Positions 1-4,997 of a stretch of 5,593 nucleotides of DNA are shown here, piece after piece. The stretch comes from an uncultured Oscillibacter sp. GTDB taxonomy: Bacteria; Bacillota; Clostridia; Oscillospirales; Oscillospiraceae. The stretch spans positions 1 through 5,593 of the forward strand of contig URTS01000119.1 of NCBI GenBank assembly GCA_900550685.1, in the 5' to 3' direction. A model generated the notes under the pieces. The model had not been told where the DNA came from. It saw nothing but the letters and a program-made list of their open reading frames with translations, and made no database searches. The translations under genes and the position numbers were made by a program. How positions within the stretch are numbered: position 1 is the stretch's first letter; the number at the start of each line of letters is the position of its first letter.

Positions 1-238
1 AGGGGTCGCCGATCATGGTGGTGCCGCCGCCGATGAGGGCGATGGGCTTGTTGCCCGCCATCTGGAGCCGCTTCATCAGGCACAGGGCCATGAAGTGACC
101 CACGTGCAGGCTGTCTGCCGTGCAGTCAAAGCCAATGTAGAAGGTGGCCTTGCCGTTGTTCACCAGTTCCCGGATCTGCTCCTCATCGGTGACCTGGGCA
201 ATGAGTCCCCGGGCTTTCAGTTCTTCGTAAATCTGCAT
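1..238 (-). CDS. tyrS: Tyrosyl-tRNA synthetase, N-terminal part (cut by window edge)
   Basis: This is the first 79 codons of a cytoplasmic class I aminoacyl-tRNA synthetase that charges tRNA-Tyr with tyrosine. The translation starts MQIYEELKARGLIAQVTDEE and contains YIGFDCTADSLHVGH at about residues 34-48. That segment holds the class I HIGH signature as HVGH (residues 45-48). It also holds the Tyr34, Gly36, Asp38, Thr40, His45 and His48 positions familiar from Bacillus-type TyrRS, in the same numbering. The GGGTTMIGDP stretch at the edge is also typical. The ATG at 238 is preceded by TAAGGAG (253-247) with an 8-nt spacer. The gene follows an EamA transporter gene by 41 nt with no terminator visible between them, so both are probably transcribed from the T-box leader at 1154-1417. 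The UAC specifier of that leader independently agrees with TyrRS. The catalytic KMSKS region and the C-terminal tRNA-binding domain lie outside the window. Confidence 0.95.
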   Translation of the reverse strand, partial: MQIYEELKARGLIAQVTDEEQIRELVNNGKATFYIGFDCTADSLHVGHFMALCLMKRLQMAGNKPIALIGGGTTMIGDP

Positions 239-246
239 GTTCGTTT

Positions 247-253
247 CTCCTTA
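247..253 (-). promoter_or_regulatory. Ribosome binding site of tyrS
   Basis: TAAGGAG lies 8 nt before the tyrS ATG at 238. The intergenic stretch 239-279 holds this site, and I see no convincing internal promoter or terminator in it. This supports co-transcription of tyrS with the transporter gene. Confidence 0.8.
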
Positions 254-279
254 CTTATATTGATCTAGTGTTCTCGTAT

Positions 280-1146
280 TTATGAATTTGATCCGCTTTT
301 GCGGCCCTTGGCCACGTTGTACCATATCACGCCGCACACGACGATCACCGCACCCACCAGGGCTGCGGTCCCCACCTGCTCCCGGTAAAAGATGGCGACC
401 AGCAACGGGTTCAGCACCGGCTCAATGCCGCTGATCAAGGCCGCCCGCACCGCCGGCGTGGTTTTCAGGCCTGTGCACATCAGTACATAGGCCAGTCCCA
501 CCTGGAAAACACCCAGAACAAAGAGACTGGTCAGGGCCGCCGGCGTGAATTCCGTTTCCCGCAGCAGGAATGGCAGGCCGATCACCGCGCTGAGCACGTC
601 TCCCCAGAACACGGAGCAGATGGGGTCCGCGTCCGGCAGATCGTTCAGCAGGAACACCCCGGCATAGCTCAAGCCGGACAGCAGCGCCAGTATGTTCCCC
701 AGGGTCCCGCCCATTTCCAGGCTGTCCACAAAAAAGCACACCACGCCGCAAAGCACCACGCTGCAGGCCACCAGGTCCAGCCGGTCCGGCTTTTTCCGCC
801 AGAACAGCAGCCCCAGCAGGATCACGAACACCGGCGCCGTGTATTGAAGCACGATGGCGTTGGCAGCGGTGGTCAGCTTGTTGGCCAGCGTATACAGGGT
901 GTTGGTACCGCAGACGCTGATGGCTCCCAAAGCGATCCAGCGGTTGAACCGGATGGGGTGATGCGTCAGGTACAGAAACACGCCGATCACCAGCATGGAC
1001 AGGATATTTCGGCCGCTGTTGATGCTCATGGCGTTCCACGGGATCACCTTGATGCACAGTCCGCCGATGCTGTAAAGCACGGCGGCATAAAACACAAACC
1101 GGGTGCCCCGCCGCCGGAGGCGTTCTGCTTCCGTTTTTTCGCTCAT
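280..1146 (-). CDS. EamA/DMT-family transporter, first gene of the tyrosine T-box operon
   Basis: A 288-residue, very hydrophobic protein with the two-repeat layout of EamA (drug/metabolite transporter superfamily) permeases, about ten membrane helices. Repeat 1 spans roughly residues 17-140 and ends with the family-typical block LANKLTTAANAIVLQYTAPV. Repeat 2 spans roughly 149-278 and ends with TTPAVRAALISGIEPVLNPL followed by YREQVG. The usual glutamate after the fourth helix is kept in repeat 2 (Glu256) but replaced by WRKKP in repeat 1 (116-120). The N-terminus carries a basic cluster (RLRRRGTR) before the first helix. DMT members often export amino acids or metabolites, but the sequence does not reveal the substrate or direction. 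The gene directly follows a tyrosine T-box and precedes tyrS, so a tyrosine or aromatic substrate is a reasonable inference. I chose ATG 1146 over TTG 1155 because the TTG lies within the U-run of the leader terminator. Confidence 0.88.
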   Translation of the reverse strand: MSEKTEAERLRRRGTRFVFYAAVLYSIGGLCIKVIPWNAMSINSGRNILSMLVIGVFLYLTHHPIRFNRWIALGAISVCGTNTLYTLANKLTTAANAIVLQYTAPVFVILLGLLFWRKKPDRLDLVACSVVLCGVVCFFVDSLEMGGTLGNILALLSGLSYAGVFLLNDLPDADPICSVFWGDVLSAVIGLPFLLRETEFTPAALTSLFVLGVFQVGLAYVLMCTGLKTTPAVRAALISGIEPVLNPLLVAIFYREQVGTAALVGAVIVVCGVIWYNVAKGRKSGSNS

Positions 1147-1153
1147 AGATATC

Positions 1154-1183
1154 AAAAGCCCCCTGTCCTTTCGGACAGAGGGC
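1154..1183 (-). terminator. Intrinsic terminator of the T-box leader
   Basis: On the minus strand an 11-bp stem (1183-1173 with 1168-1158, one G-U wobble) closes a GAAA tetraloop and is followed by TTTT. The 5' arm contains CCTCTG (1181-1176), which can instead pair with CAGAGG at 1207-1202 to form the antiterminator. This gives the mutually exclusive fold expected of a T-box. The 3' arm also carries GGGGG (1163-1159), the only Shine-Dalgarno-like stretch before the transporter ATG at 1146. Confidence 0.9.
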
Positions 1184-1417
1184 GTCGTTTACGCGGTACC
1201 ACCTCTGGTTCGCCGCCTCCTCGCGGAAAGCGGTCTCACGCCGTGCCATCACACGGCAGCGCGGTAACGGGCGCACCCGGAGCACGCCTACTGGGCCAAG
1301 GGCCGTTGGGGTGCCAGCTCCACGGTGTAGTTCGGCGGCTGTTCTCTCCCCTTTCCACCATACAGGGGCTCTCTTGGCAGAACCGATCCGCTTACTTCTC
1401 CGCATCATTGCTGTAAC
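1154..1417 (-). promoter_or_regulatory. T-box riboswitch leader, tyrosine-specific (UAC specifier)
   Basis: This leader senses uncharged tRNA and lets transcription continue into the transporter-tyrS operon. Stem I is closed by CAGC (1413-1410) and GCUG (1318-1315). Above it lies the specifier domain, with AGUA on the 5' side and GAAC-UAC-ACC on the 3' side. The specifier UAC is at 1329-1327 and is followed by A, as expected opposite U33. GUUCU/AGAAC and GCGG/CCGC pairings extend the stem, and the AGAGAG and GGUGGAAA distal elements are visible. Stem II is bounded by GCACCC and GGGUGC and includes an AGUA turn. Stem III is a 6-bp hairpin at 1257-1240. The T-box GUGGUACCGCG is at 1202-1192. 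Its UGGU (1201-1198) pairs with ACCA ends, so an A discriminator base is implied, which fits tRNA-Tyr. The antiterminator spans about 1207-1176. tyrS downstream supports the tyrosine assignment. The 5' end is inferred from the promoter. Confidence 0.95.
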
Positions 1418-1423
1418 GCGCCC

Positions 1424-1452
1424 ATTGTAACGGATTTCCCGGGAAATGTCAA
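1424..1452 (-). promoter_or_regulatory. Sigma-A type promoter of the T-box operon
   Basis: The -35 box TTGACA (1452-1447) is a perfect consensus match and the -10 box TACAAT (1429-1424) matches five of six bases, with an optimal 17-nt spacer. The start site should fall near 1417, a few bases before the first closing pair of Stem I. The -35 box begins only 6 nt beyond the stop codon of the upstream amidase-like gene. Confidence 0.9.
1434..1447. repeat. Perfect 14-bp palindrome in the promoter spacer
   Basis: ATTTCCCGGGAAAT is fully self-complementary. It fills most of the gap between the -35 and -10 boxes and shares the last base of the -35 box. Its position fits an operator, but no regulator gene is nearby and I cannot name a binding protein. 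It lacks a loop and is outside the transcript, so it is not a terminator. Confidence 0.55.
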
Positions 1453-1458
1453 CCCTAT

Positions 1459-1959
1459 TTATGGCCGCCAGACGCCAAATATCTTCAAAAACCGGATTTC
1501 CAGGTAGTCATAGGTGCTGAGAGGGCGGTCATCGGCGTCGTAGCTGTGGGCGGCGATCAGCACGTTCTCCGGCGTCACCGGATTCCCCACGGACACCACC
1601 ACCGGCGAGTGGCGGAACGTCTCTCCGTCAAAGGACAGCTGGATCAGATCCCCGGGACGGAGGTCTGCCAGCTCGCAGGGCTGCCCTGCCGGACCTGTGG
1701 ACCGCTCCGGCCGGGTGAGAAAATTGTAGAGATAGGGCACGCCGGTCCACGCCGGGGCCTTCTGGTCCGGATCGATATAGTACCAGCCGAAGGTGGGCGT
1801 GAAGTTCATCACGCCGCTGCCGGCGTAAATGCACTGGGATGCAAAATTGGTGCAGTCGCCGCCCAGGTTTTCATAGTCGTAAAAGGCGGGATTCCGGCCA
1901 TAGGCCCAGCGGTGGGCGTACAGCACGGCGGCCCGCCGGTCATAGAGCGCGAAACGCAT
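1459..1959 (-). CDS. Amidase_6-type putative amidase domain protein
   Basis: A 166-residue protein matching the Amidase_6 (putative amidase domain) pattern as I remember it. It opens with YDRRAAVLYAHRWAYGRNPA and continues to GGDCTNFASQCIYAGSGVMN. Cys36 in GGDCTNF is the likely nucleophile and His117 in FRHSPVVV a likely catalytic partner; AAHSYDADDRPLSTY (136-150) is the typical C-terminal block. The family resembles NlpC/P60-like cysteine hydrolases and is often presumed to act on cell-wall peptides, but the substrate is unknown. There is no signal peptide or membrane segment, so the protein should be cytoplasmic unless released otherwise. ATG 1959 is preceded by AAGGGGAG with a 7-nt spacer. 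A longer in-frame reading from 2025 would begin inside a terminator hairpin and is rejected. I see no strong promoter in 1960-2000, so readthrough from the sigma operon is possible. Confidence 0.82.
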   Translation of the reverse strand: MRFALYDRRAAVLYAHRWAYGRNPAFYDYENLGGDCTNFASQCIYAGSGVMNFTPTFGWYYIDPDQKAPAWTGVPYLYNFLTRPERSTGPAGQPCELADLRPGDLIQLSFDGETFRHSPVVVSVGNPVTPENVLIAAHSYDADDRPLSTYDYLEIRFLKIFGVWRP

Positions 1960-1966
1960 AGACGGA

Positions 1967-1974
1967 CTCCCCTT
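1967..1974 (-). promoter_or_regulatory. Ribosome binding site fixing the amidase-like gene start
   Basis: AAGGGGAG ends 7 nt before the ATG at 1959. It decides the start in favour of the 166-residue form that begins MRFALYDR. Confidence 0.75.
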
Positions 1975-1999
1975 TCCCGCCAGTCTATGCAGAGAATGG

Positions 2000-2029
2000 A
2001 AAAGCGTGCGTGGTTTTCCACGCACGCTT
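2000..2029 (-). terminator. Rho-independent terminator after the DUF4179 gene
   Basis: A perfect 12-bp stem (2029-2018 with 2013-2002) around a 4-nt AAAA loop is followed by a short T run (TTTT, 2003-2000, partly in the stem). It begins 18 nt after the stop codon of the DUF4179 gene. The U tract is short, so some readthrough into the amidase-like gene is plausible. Confidence 0.8.
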
Positions 2030-2047
2030 GCTTTGCTTGATTTCCGT

Positions 2048-3496
2048 TTATTTGATAACCACCTGAGCGGTGCTGTCGGTGATCCGGGTCCAGCAGGGCT
2101 CCAGCCACACGCAGTCCGCCGTGCAGTCCTTCAGGCCGAAGGTCTCAAAGTACCGCCCTTCCTCCTTCGCGGCTTTTTCGGCGGCCTCGTAAGATTCCAA
2201 CTCCGCGCCGGAGATCTCGCCCAAGATCATGGGGGAACTGGATACACCCCGCTGGTCGATGTCATGGGCCGTGCCATTCTCGTCATAGAAGCAGCTTTTC
2301 CAGATCTGGTAATGCATCGTTTTCTCCCAGCGCTCCCCGGCGCTGAAGGACACCACCCAGCCGGCATTCCGCTTCTCCGCCCATTCCAGACGGACGCCCT
2401 GGGGCGGGTTCTCGATCATGCCCTTTGCCAGATCTACCTTCACCCGCTCCTGTCCCTTGTCGATCCAGGCGGCCCCGGTGACATGGAGGGTCAGGTGTTC
2501 CCCGGTGGAGAAATAGGGACTGTCCAGCCAGACGGAATCCGTGGAGGGATCGTCCGGGTTTCCGGTGGCGGAAATGCCGTTGACAATGCCGTTGAACCGT
2601 TCTCCCCGCTCATTTTCCAGATAGAAATTCAGCTCCGTCAGCCATGCGGTGTTGGCGGGATCATAGTCGAAGTTCAGCCGCAGGTGGGTGGGATAGATCT
2701 CCGCCTCCGTCAGCGTTACGGATTGGCCGTCCAACAGGAAGGTCTCTCCCACATCAATGACCGTCCCCTGCTCCGTGTAGGTGGGGTCGAAGTGCAGTTC
2801 AAAGGTAAAGGTGGCTAAAATCTCCCGCTGCTCTTCCCGGTTTTCGTCCAGCAGCTCGTCGCCGTAGTCGGCCACATTGGACTGCGCCGGGGGCTTCTGG
2901 TTCTCATAGAGATGCTTGTTGTCATAAACGCCGAAGGTCATGGTCAGGCAGTCCGGCACATCCCGGTCCATAAAGTCGATCCGGAAGTCGATGAGATCAC
3001 CGTTTTCCACGCCGTAGCTGCTGAGAGATGTGCTGTATCCCTCAAGTCCCCCCGGCGCCGTCAGTTCTGGATGCTCTAAATCCAGATGGGCGTGATCGTC
3101 AGACCGGATAGAGAAGAACACGTCCACCTGCTTCCGGTCTACGATCAGGTACTCCACCCGGGCCGTGATGCCGTTTTGCGATTGGGACAGCCGGAGGGGC
3201 TGCACATAATCGTTCTCCACGGCGGCGGACAGGCTGGGAGACCAGCTTACCGCCTTGGCCAGGTCCGCCAGGACCGGGATATGCCCGCAGGCCCGGGCAA
3301 AGGGCACAGACAGGTTCACCAGCAGCACAAATCCCGCAAAACAGGCGGCCAGACTTCCCAGGGATGTCCCTGCGATCCGCCATCTTTTCTGTAAAGCATT
3401 TCTCCTGGTCAGTGCCTTGCTGACCGCGCTTTCCAGCGCTTCCGGCGTCTGTTCCAGTTCCGCCAGCAGCGCCTGGTATTCTTCCGTGCGGTTCAT
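2048..3496 (-). CDS. DUF4179 membrane protein, likely anti-sigma factor
   Basis: A 482-residue protein with a short cytoplasmic N-terminus (about 1-38, rich in Glu and then Arg/Lys), one membrane helix (about 41-62, LGSLAACFAGFVLLVNLSVP) and a large exported part. The segment just after the helix (SVPFARACGHIPVLADLAKA onward, about 63-135) matches the DUF4179 pattern. The rest (about 140-480) is a beta-rich, acidic extracellular region of the kind that follows DUF4179. The gene overlaps the ECF sigma gene by 4 nt (ATGA) and has GAGGAGG (3510-3504) 7 nt before its ATG. That layout is standard for a sigma/anti-sigma pair: the N-terminus would hold the sigma factor and the outer domain would sense an envelope signal. 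The anti-sigma role is inferred from family and context. I see no zinc-binding HxxxCxxC motif in the N-terminus, so it is not a classical ZAS-type anti-sigma factor. Confidence 0.85.
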   Translation of the reverse strand: MNRTEEYQALLAELEQTPEALESAVSKALTRRNALQKRWRIAGTSLGSLAACFAGFVLLVNLSVPFARACGHIPVLADLAKAVSWSPSLSAAVENDYVQPLRLSQSQNGITARVEYLIVDRKQVDVFFSIRSDDHAHLDLEHPELTAPGGLEGYSTSLSSYGVENGDLIDFRIDFMDRDVPDCLTMTFGVYDNKHLYENQKPPAQSNVADYGDELLDENREEQREILATFTFELHFDPTYTEQGTVIDVGETFLLDGQSVTLTEAEIYPTHLRLNFDYDPANTAWLTELNFYLENERGERFNGIVNGISATGNPDDPSTDSVWLDSPYFSTGEHLTLHVTGAAWIDKGQERVKVDLAKGMIENPPQGVRLEWAEKRNAGWVVSFSAGERWEKTMHYQIWKSCFYDENGTAHDIDQRGVSSSPMILGEISGAELESYEAAEKAAKEEGRYFETFGLKDCTADCVWLEPCWTRITDSTAQVVIK

Positions 3497-3972
3497 ACCG
3501 GTTCCTCCTCTCCCAGTTCCAGTTTCAGCAGGGCCAGGGCCCGCTTCTGCCGGGTGGCGGCGGTCCCCTGGGGAATATTCAGCGCGGCGGCGGTCTCCGC
3601 CTGGGTGTAGCCGGAGAAAAACCGCAGGATCACCACGCTGCGCAGCTCCTCCGGCAGGCGGCCGATGGCCTCCCTCAGCGGCAGATGCTCGTAAGCATCC
3701 GGTCCGGCGGTGTCCGGCAGAGCTGTGTCCCCGCCGGGATGGAACCGTTTCCGGCGGCGAAGCTCGTCCTGGCAGGTGTTGATGAGGATCCGGGTGATCC
3801 AGGTCTCAAAAAATTCCGGCTGCCGCAGCTGCTTTAGCTTCCGCAGCGCCTGGTACACCGTCTCGTCCACCGCTTCCAGGGCGTCGGCTTCACTGCCCAG
3901 ATACAGATACGCCGTGCGGTACAGCCGCGCCTTGACGGCTTCCGCCCGGGCGGCAAACTCCTCCTGGCGCAC
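3493..3972 (-). CDS. ECF-type RNA polymerase sigma factor
   Basis: A 159-residue sigma-70 family protein with only regions 2 and 4, the ECF architecture. Region 2 covers about residues 15-76 and includes DALEAVDETVYQALRKLKQL followed by FFETWITRILINTCQDELRR, the core-binding and -10 recognition segment. Region 4 covers about 100-153: LPEELRSVVILRFFSGYTQA starts its helix-turn-helix, and TAAALNIPQGTAATRQKRAL completes it for -35 recognition. The protein directs RNA polymerase to a small set of promoters when released by its partner, presumably the DUF4179 protein encoded next with a 4-nt overlap. The start is GTG 3972: an in-frame TGA lies two codons upstream, and a run of seven G sits 7 nt before it. 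The nearby ATG at 3979 is in a different frame. SigV/SigX-like is the closest functional label, but no specific symbol is justified. Confidence 0.9.
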   Translation of the reverse strand: MRQEEFAARAEAVKARLYRTAYLYLGSEADALEAVDETVYQALRKLKQLRQPEFFETWITRILINTCQDELRRRKRFHPGGDTALPDTAGPDAYEHLPLREAIGRLPEELRSVVILRFFSGYTQAETAAALNIPQGTAATRQKRALALLKLELGEEEPV

Positions 3973-3999
3973 CGGTCATCCCCCCCTTTCGTGTCTTTT

Positions 4000-4012
4000 C
4001 GTCTATTAGACG
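4000..4012. repeat. Short inverted repeat upstream of the sigma operon
   Basis: CGTCTA-T-TAGACG is a 6-bp inverted repeat around one central base. It overlaps the possible -10 element of the sigma operon promoter (CGTC, minus strand 4012-4009). It could be an operator, an mRNA 5' hairpin or chance. Confidence 0.4.
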
Positions 4013-4035
4013 GTCCGGCCCCGCGTTTTGTTCTC
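4009..4035 (-). promoter_or_regulatory. Possible ECF-type promoter of the sigma/anti-sigma operon
   Basis: GAGAAC (4035-4030) and CGTC (4012-4009) are separated by 17 nt on the minus strand. This resembles the GAAC / CGTC elements and spacing of Firmicute ECF promoters, which are commonly autoregulated. No good sigma-A promoter is visible between the xerD terminator and the GTG at 3972. The match is short, so this is a tentative call. Confidence 0.35.
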
Positions 4036-4065
4036 CGGAATGCAAGAAAATTTTCAAAAGGGCGC

Positions 4066-4100
4066 AAAAAACCGGCAGGCCTTGGACCCTGCCGGTTTTT
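4066..4100 (-). terminator. Terminator of the xerD gene, containing its stop codon
   Basis: CCGGCAGG (4072-4079) pairs with CCTGCCGG (4088-4095) across an 8-nt loop. A- and T-runs on either side extend the stem to 13 bp. On the minus strand it ends in six T residues (4071-4066). It begins within the xerD stop codon (TAA, 4101-4099). The plus strand also ends in five T residues, so it could work in both directions, although no plus-strand gene needs it. Confidence 0.88.
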
Positions 4101-4980
4101 ACGCCCTGGGATGGGCTTTTTGATACACGTCCTTCAGCTGGTTTTTGACCACATGGGTGTAGATCTGGGTGGAGGAGATGTCCGCGTGGCCCAGCATTTC
4201 CTGGATGGCCCGGAGGTCCGCGCCGTTTTCCAGCAGGTGCGCCGCGAAGGAGTGGCGCAGGGTGTGGGGCGTGATGTCCTTCTGGATTCCCGCCTTCTCC
4301 TGGTAGTGCTTGATGATCTTCCAGAAGCCCTGGCGGCTCATGCGCTCGCCGTTCATGTTCACGAACAGGGCTGTCTCCTCCGTATCAGCAATGAGCTGAG
4401 GGCGGATGCCCTTGATGTAATCCTGCAGAGCCCGGACCGCACCGTGGTACAAGGGGATGATCCGCTCCTTCTTGCCATTGGAGCACCGGATGAAGCCTGC
4501 CGCCAGATTCAGGTCTCCCATATCCAGGGCGATCAGCTCGCTGACCCGGATGCCGGTGGCGTACAGCAGTTCCAGCATGGCGTGGTCCCGGAAGCCCTTG
4601 GCGTCCACGCACTCCGGCTGCTCCAGAAACAACTCCACCTCTTTGGCGGTGAGGATCTCCGGATATTTCCGCTCCACCTTGGCGGCGGCCACCCCCTGGG
4701 TGGGGTTGGTTTTCATCTCTCCGATGGAGACCATGTAGCTGTAAAAGGACTTCACGGAGGCCAGGAACCGGGTGACAGACGCGGCGGATTTGCCCCGGCC
4801 CTGCATCCATTCCATATAATCACGGACCATGCCGCTGTCCGCTTCCCGGAGGCCCTTTCCGTAATGATTATGTAAATACTCGGCGAACTGAGTGGTATCC
4901 CGGAGGTAGGAGCTGACGGTATTCTGGGATGCGTGCTTTTCGTCCGACAGATGAGCGCCGAAGCGCGCGATATCGTCCAT
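4099..4980 (-). CDS. xerD: Tyrosine recombinase XerC/XerD type
   Basis: A 293-residue site-specific recombinase, close to the usual Xer length of about 295-300. The N-terminal SAM-like core-binding domain covers about 1-95 (SQNTVSSYLRDTTQFAEYL; later KSFYSYMVSIGEMKTNPTQG). The catalytic domain covers about 105-290. The active-site set is complete: Arg145 in ATGIRVSEL, Lys171 in GKKERIIP, His239 and Arg242 in HTLRHSFAAHLLENGADL, His265 in LGHADISSTQIY, and the nucleophile Tyr274. Xer recombinases resolve chromosome dimers at dif sites with FtsK. The SpoIIM-like gene upstream recalls the spoIIM-fur-xerD arrangement of Bacillus, which favours XerD over XerC or a mobile-element integrase. The start ATG 4980 has GGGAGG 8 nt upstream; ATG 4998, overlapping the preceding stop, is a weaker alternative adding six residues. 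No phage genes or attachment repeats are nearby. Confidence 0.9.
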   Translation of the reverse strand: MDDIARFGAHLSDEKHASQNTVSSYLRDTTQFAEYLHNHYGKGLREADSGMVRDYMEWMQGRGKSAASVTRFLASVKSFYSYMVSIGEMKTNPTQGVAAAKVERKYPEILTAKEVELFLEQPECVDAKGFRDHAMLELLYATGIRVSELIALDMGDLNLAAGFIRCSNGKKERIIPLYHGAVRALQDYIKGIRPQLIADTEETALFVNMNGERMSRQGFWKIIKHYQEKAGIQKDITPHTLRHSFAAHLLENGADLRAIQEMLGHADISSTQIYTHVVKNQLKDVYQKAHPRA

Positions 4981-4988
4981 ATTCACAA

Positions 4989-4994
4989 CCTCCC
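4989..4994 (-). promoter_or_regulatory. Ribosome binding site deciding the xerD start
   Basis: GGGAGG lies 8 nt before ATG 4980 and inside the reading frame that would start at ATG 4998. It therefore favours the shorter protein, which begins MDDIARFGAHLSDEKH. Confidence 0.65.
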
Positions 4995-4997
4995 TCA

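Noticed and set aside
1147..1155. TTG start for the transporter at 1155
   Set aside because: The TTG is within the U-run of the leader terminator and only 3 nt from the G-run; ATG 1146 is better placed.
1325..1332. Other specifier readings, ACC (threonine) or AAC (asparagine)
   Set aside because: UAC sits at the usual offset from the GAA of the specifier loop, is followed by A, and agrees with tyrS in the operon. AAC is followed by U, and neither alternative matches a downstream gene.
422..1408. Long minus-strand open frame running through the T-box leader and the transporter gene
   Set aside because: It overlaps the transporter in another frame, is rich in Arg, Gly and Pro as GC-rich shadow frames are, resembles no family, and would have to be translated through the structured leader.
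844..1416. Plus-strand open frame opposite the transporter start and T-box leader
   Set aside because: Low-complexity translation with no recognisable domain; the region is fully explained by the T-box and the transporter on the other strand.
1960..2025. Upstream extension of the amidase-like gene to a start at 2025
   Set aside because: That start is within the terminator stem of the previous gene, whereas ATG 1959 has a well-placed AAGGGGAG and begins right at the conserved family block.
2006..2818. 270-codon plus-strand open frame opposite the DUF4179 gene
   Set aside because: It starts inside the terminator hairpin, has no ribosome binding site, and mirrors the codon pattern of the real gene. 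No family is recognisable.
3977..3979. ATG just after the G-run upstream of the sigma gene as its start
   Set aside because: It is out of frame with the sigma factor and abuts the G-run directly. GTG 3972 is in frame with a 7-nt spacer.
3991..4875. 294-codon plus-strand open frame opposite xerD
   Set aside because: It is antisense to a complete, motif-rich recombinase and crosses the xerD terminator; the His- and Gly-rich translation is typical of an antisense shadow.
4099..4980. The recombinase as an integrase of a mobile element
   Set aside because: Length and complete Xer motifs, the housekeeping neighbours and the absence of visible attachment repeats or phage genes fit chromosomal XerD better.
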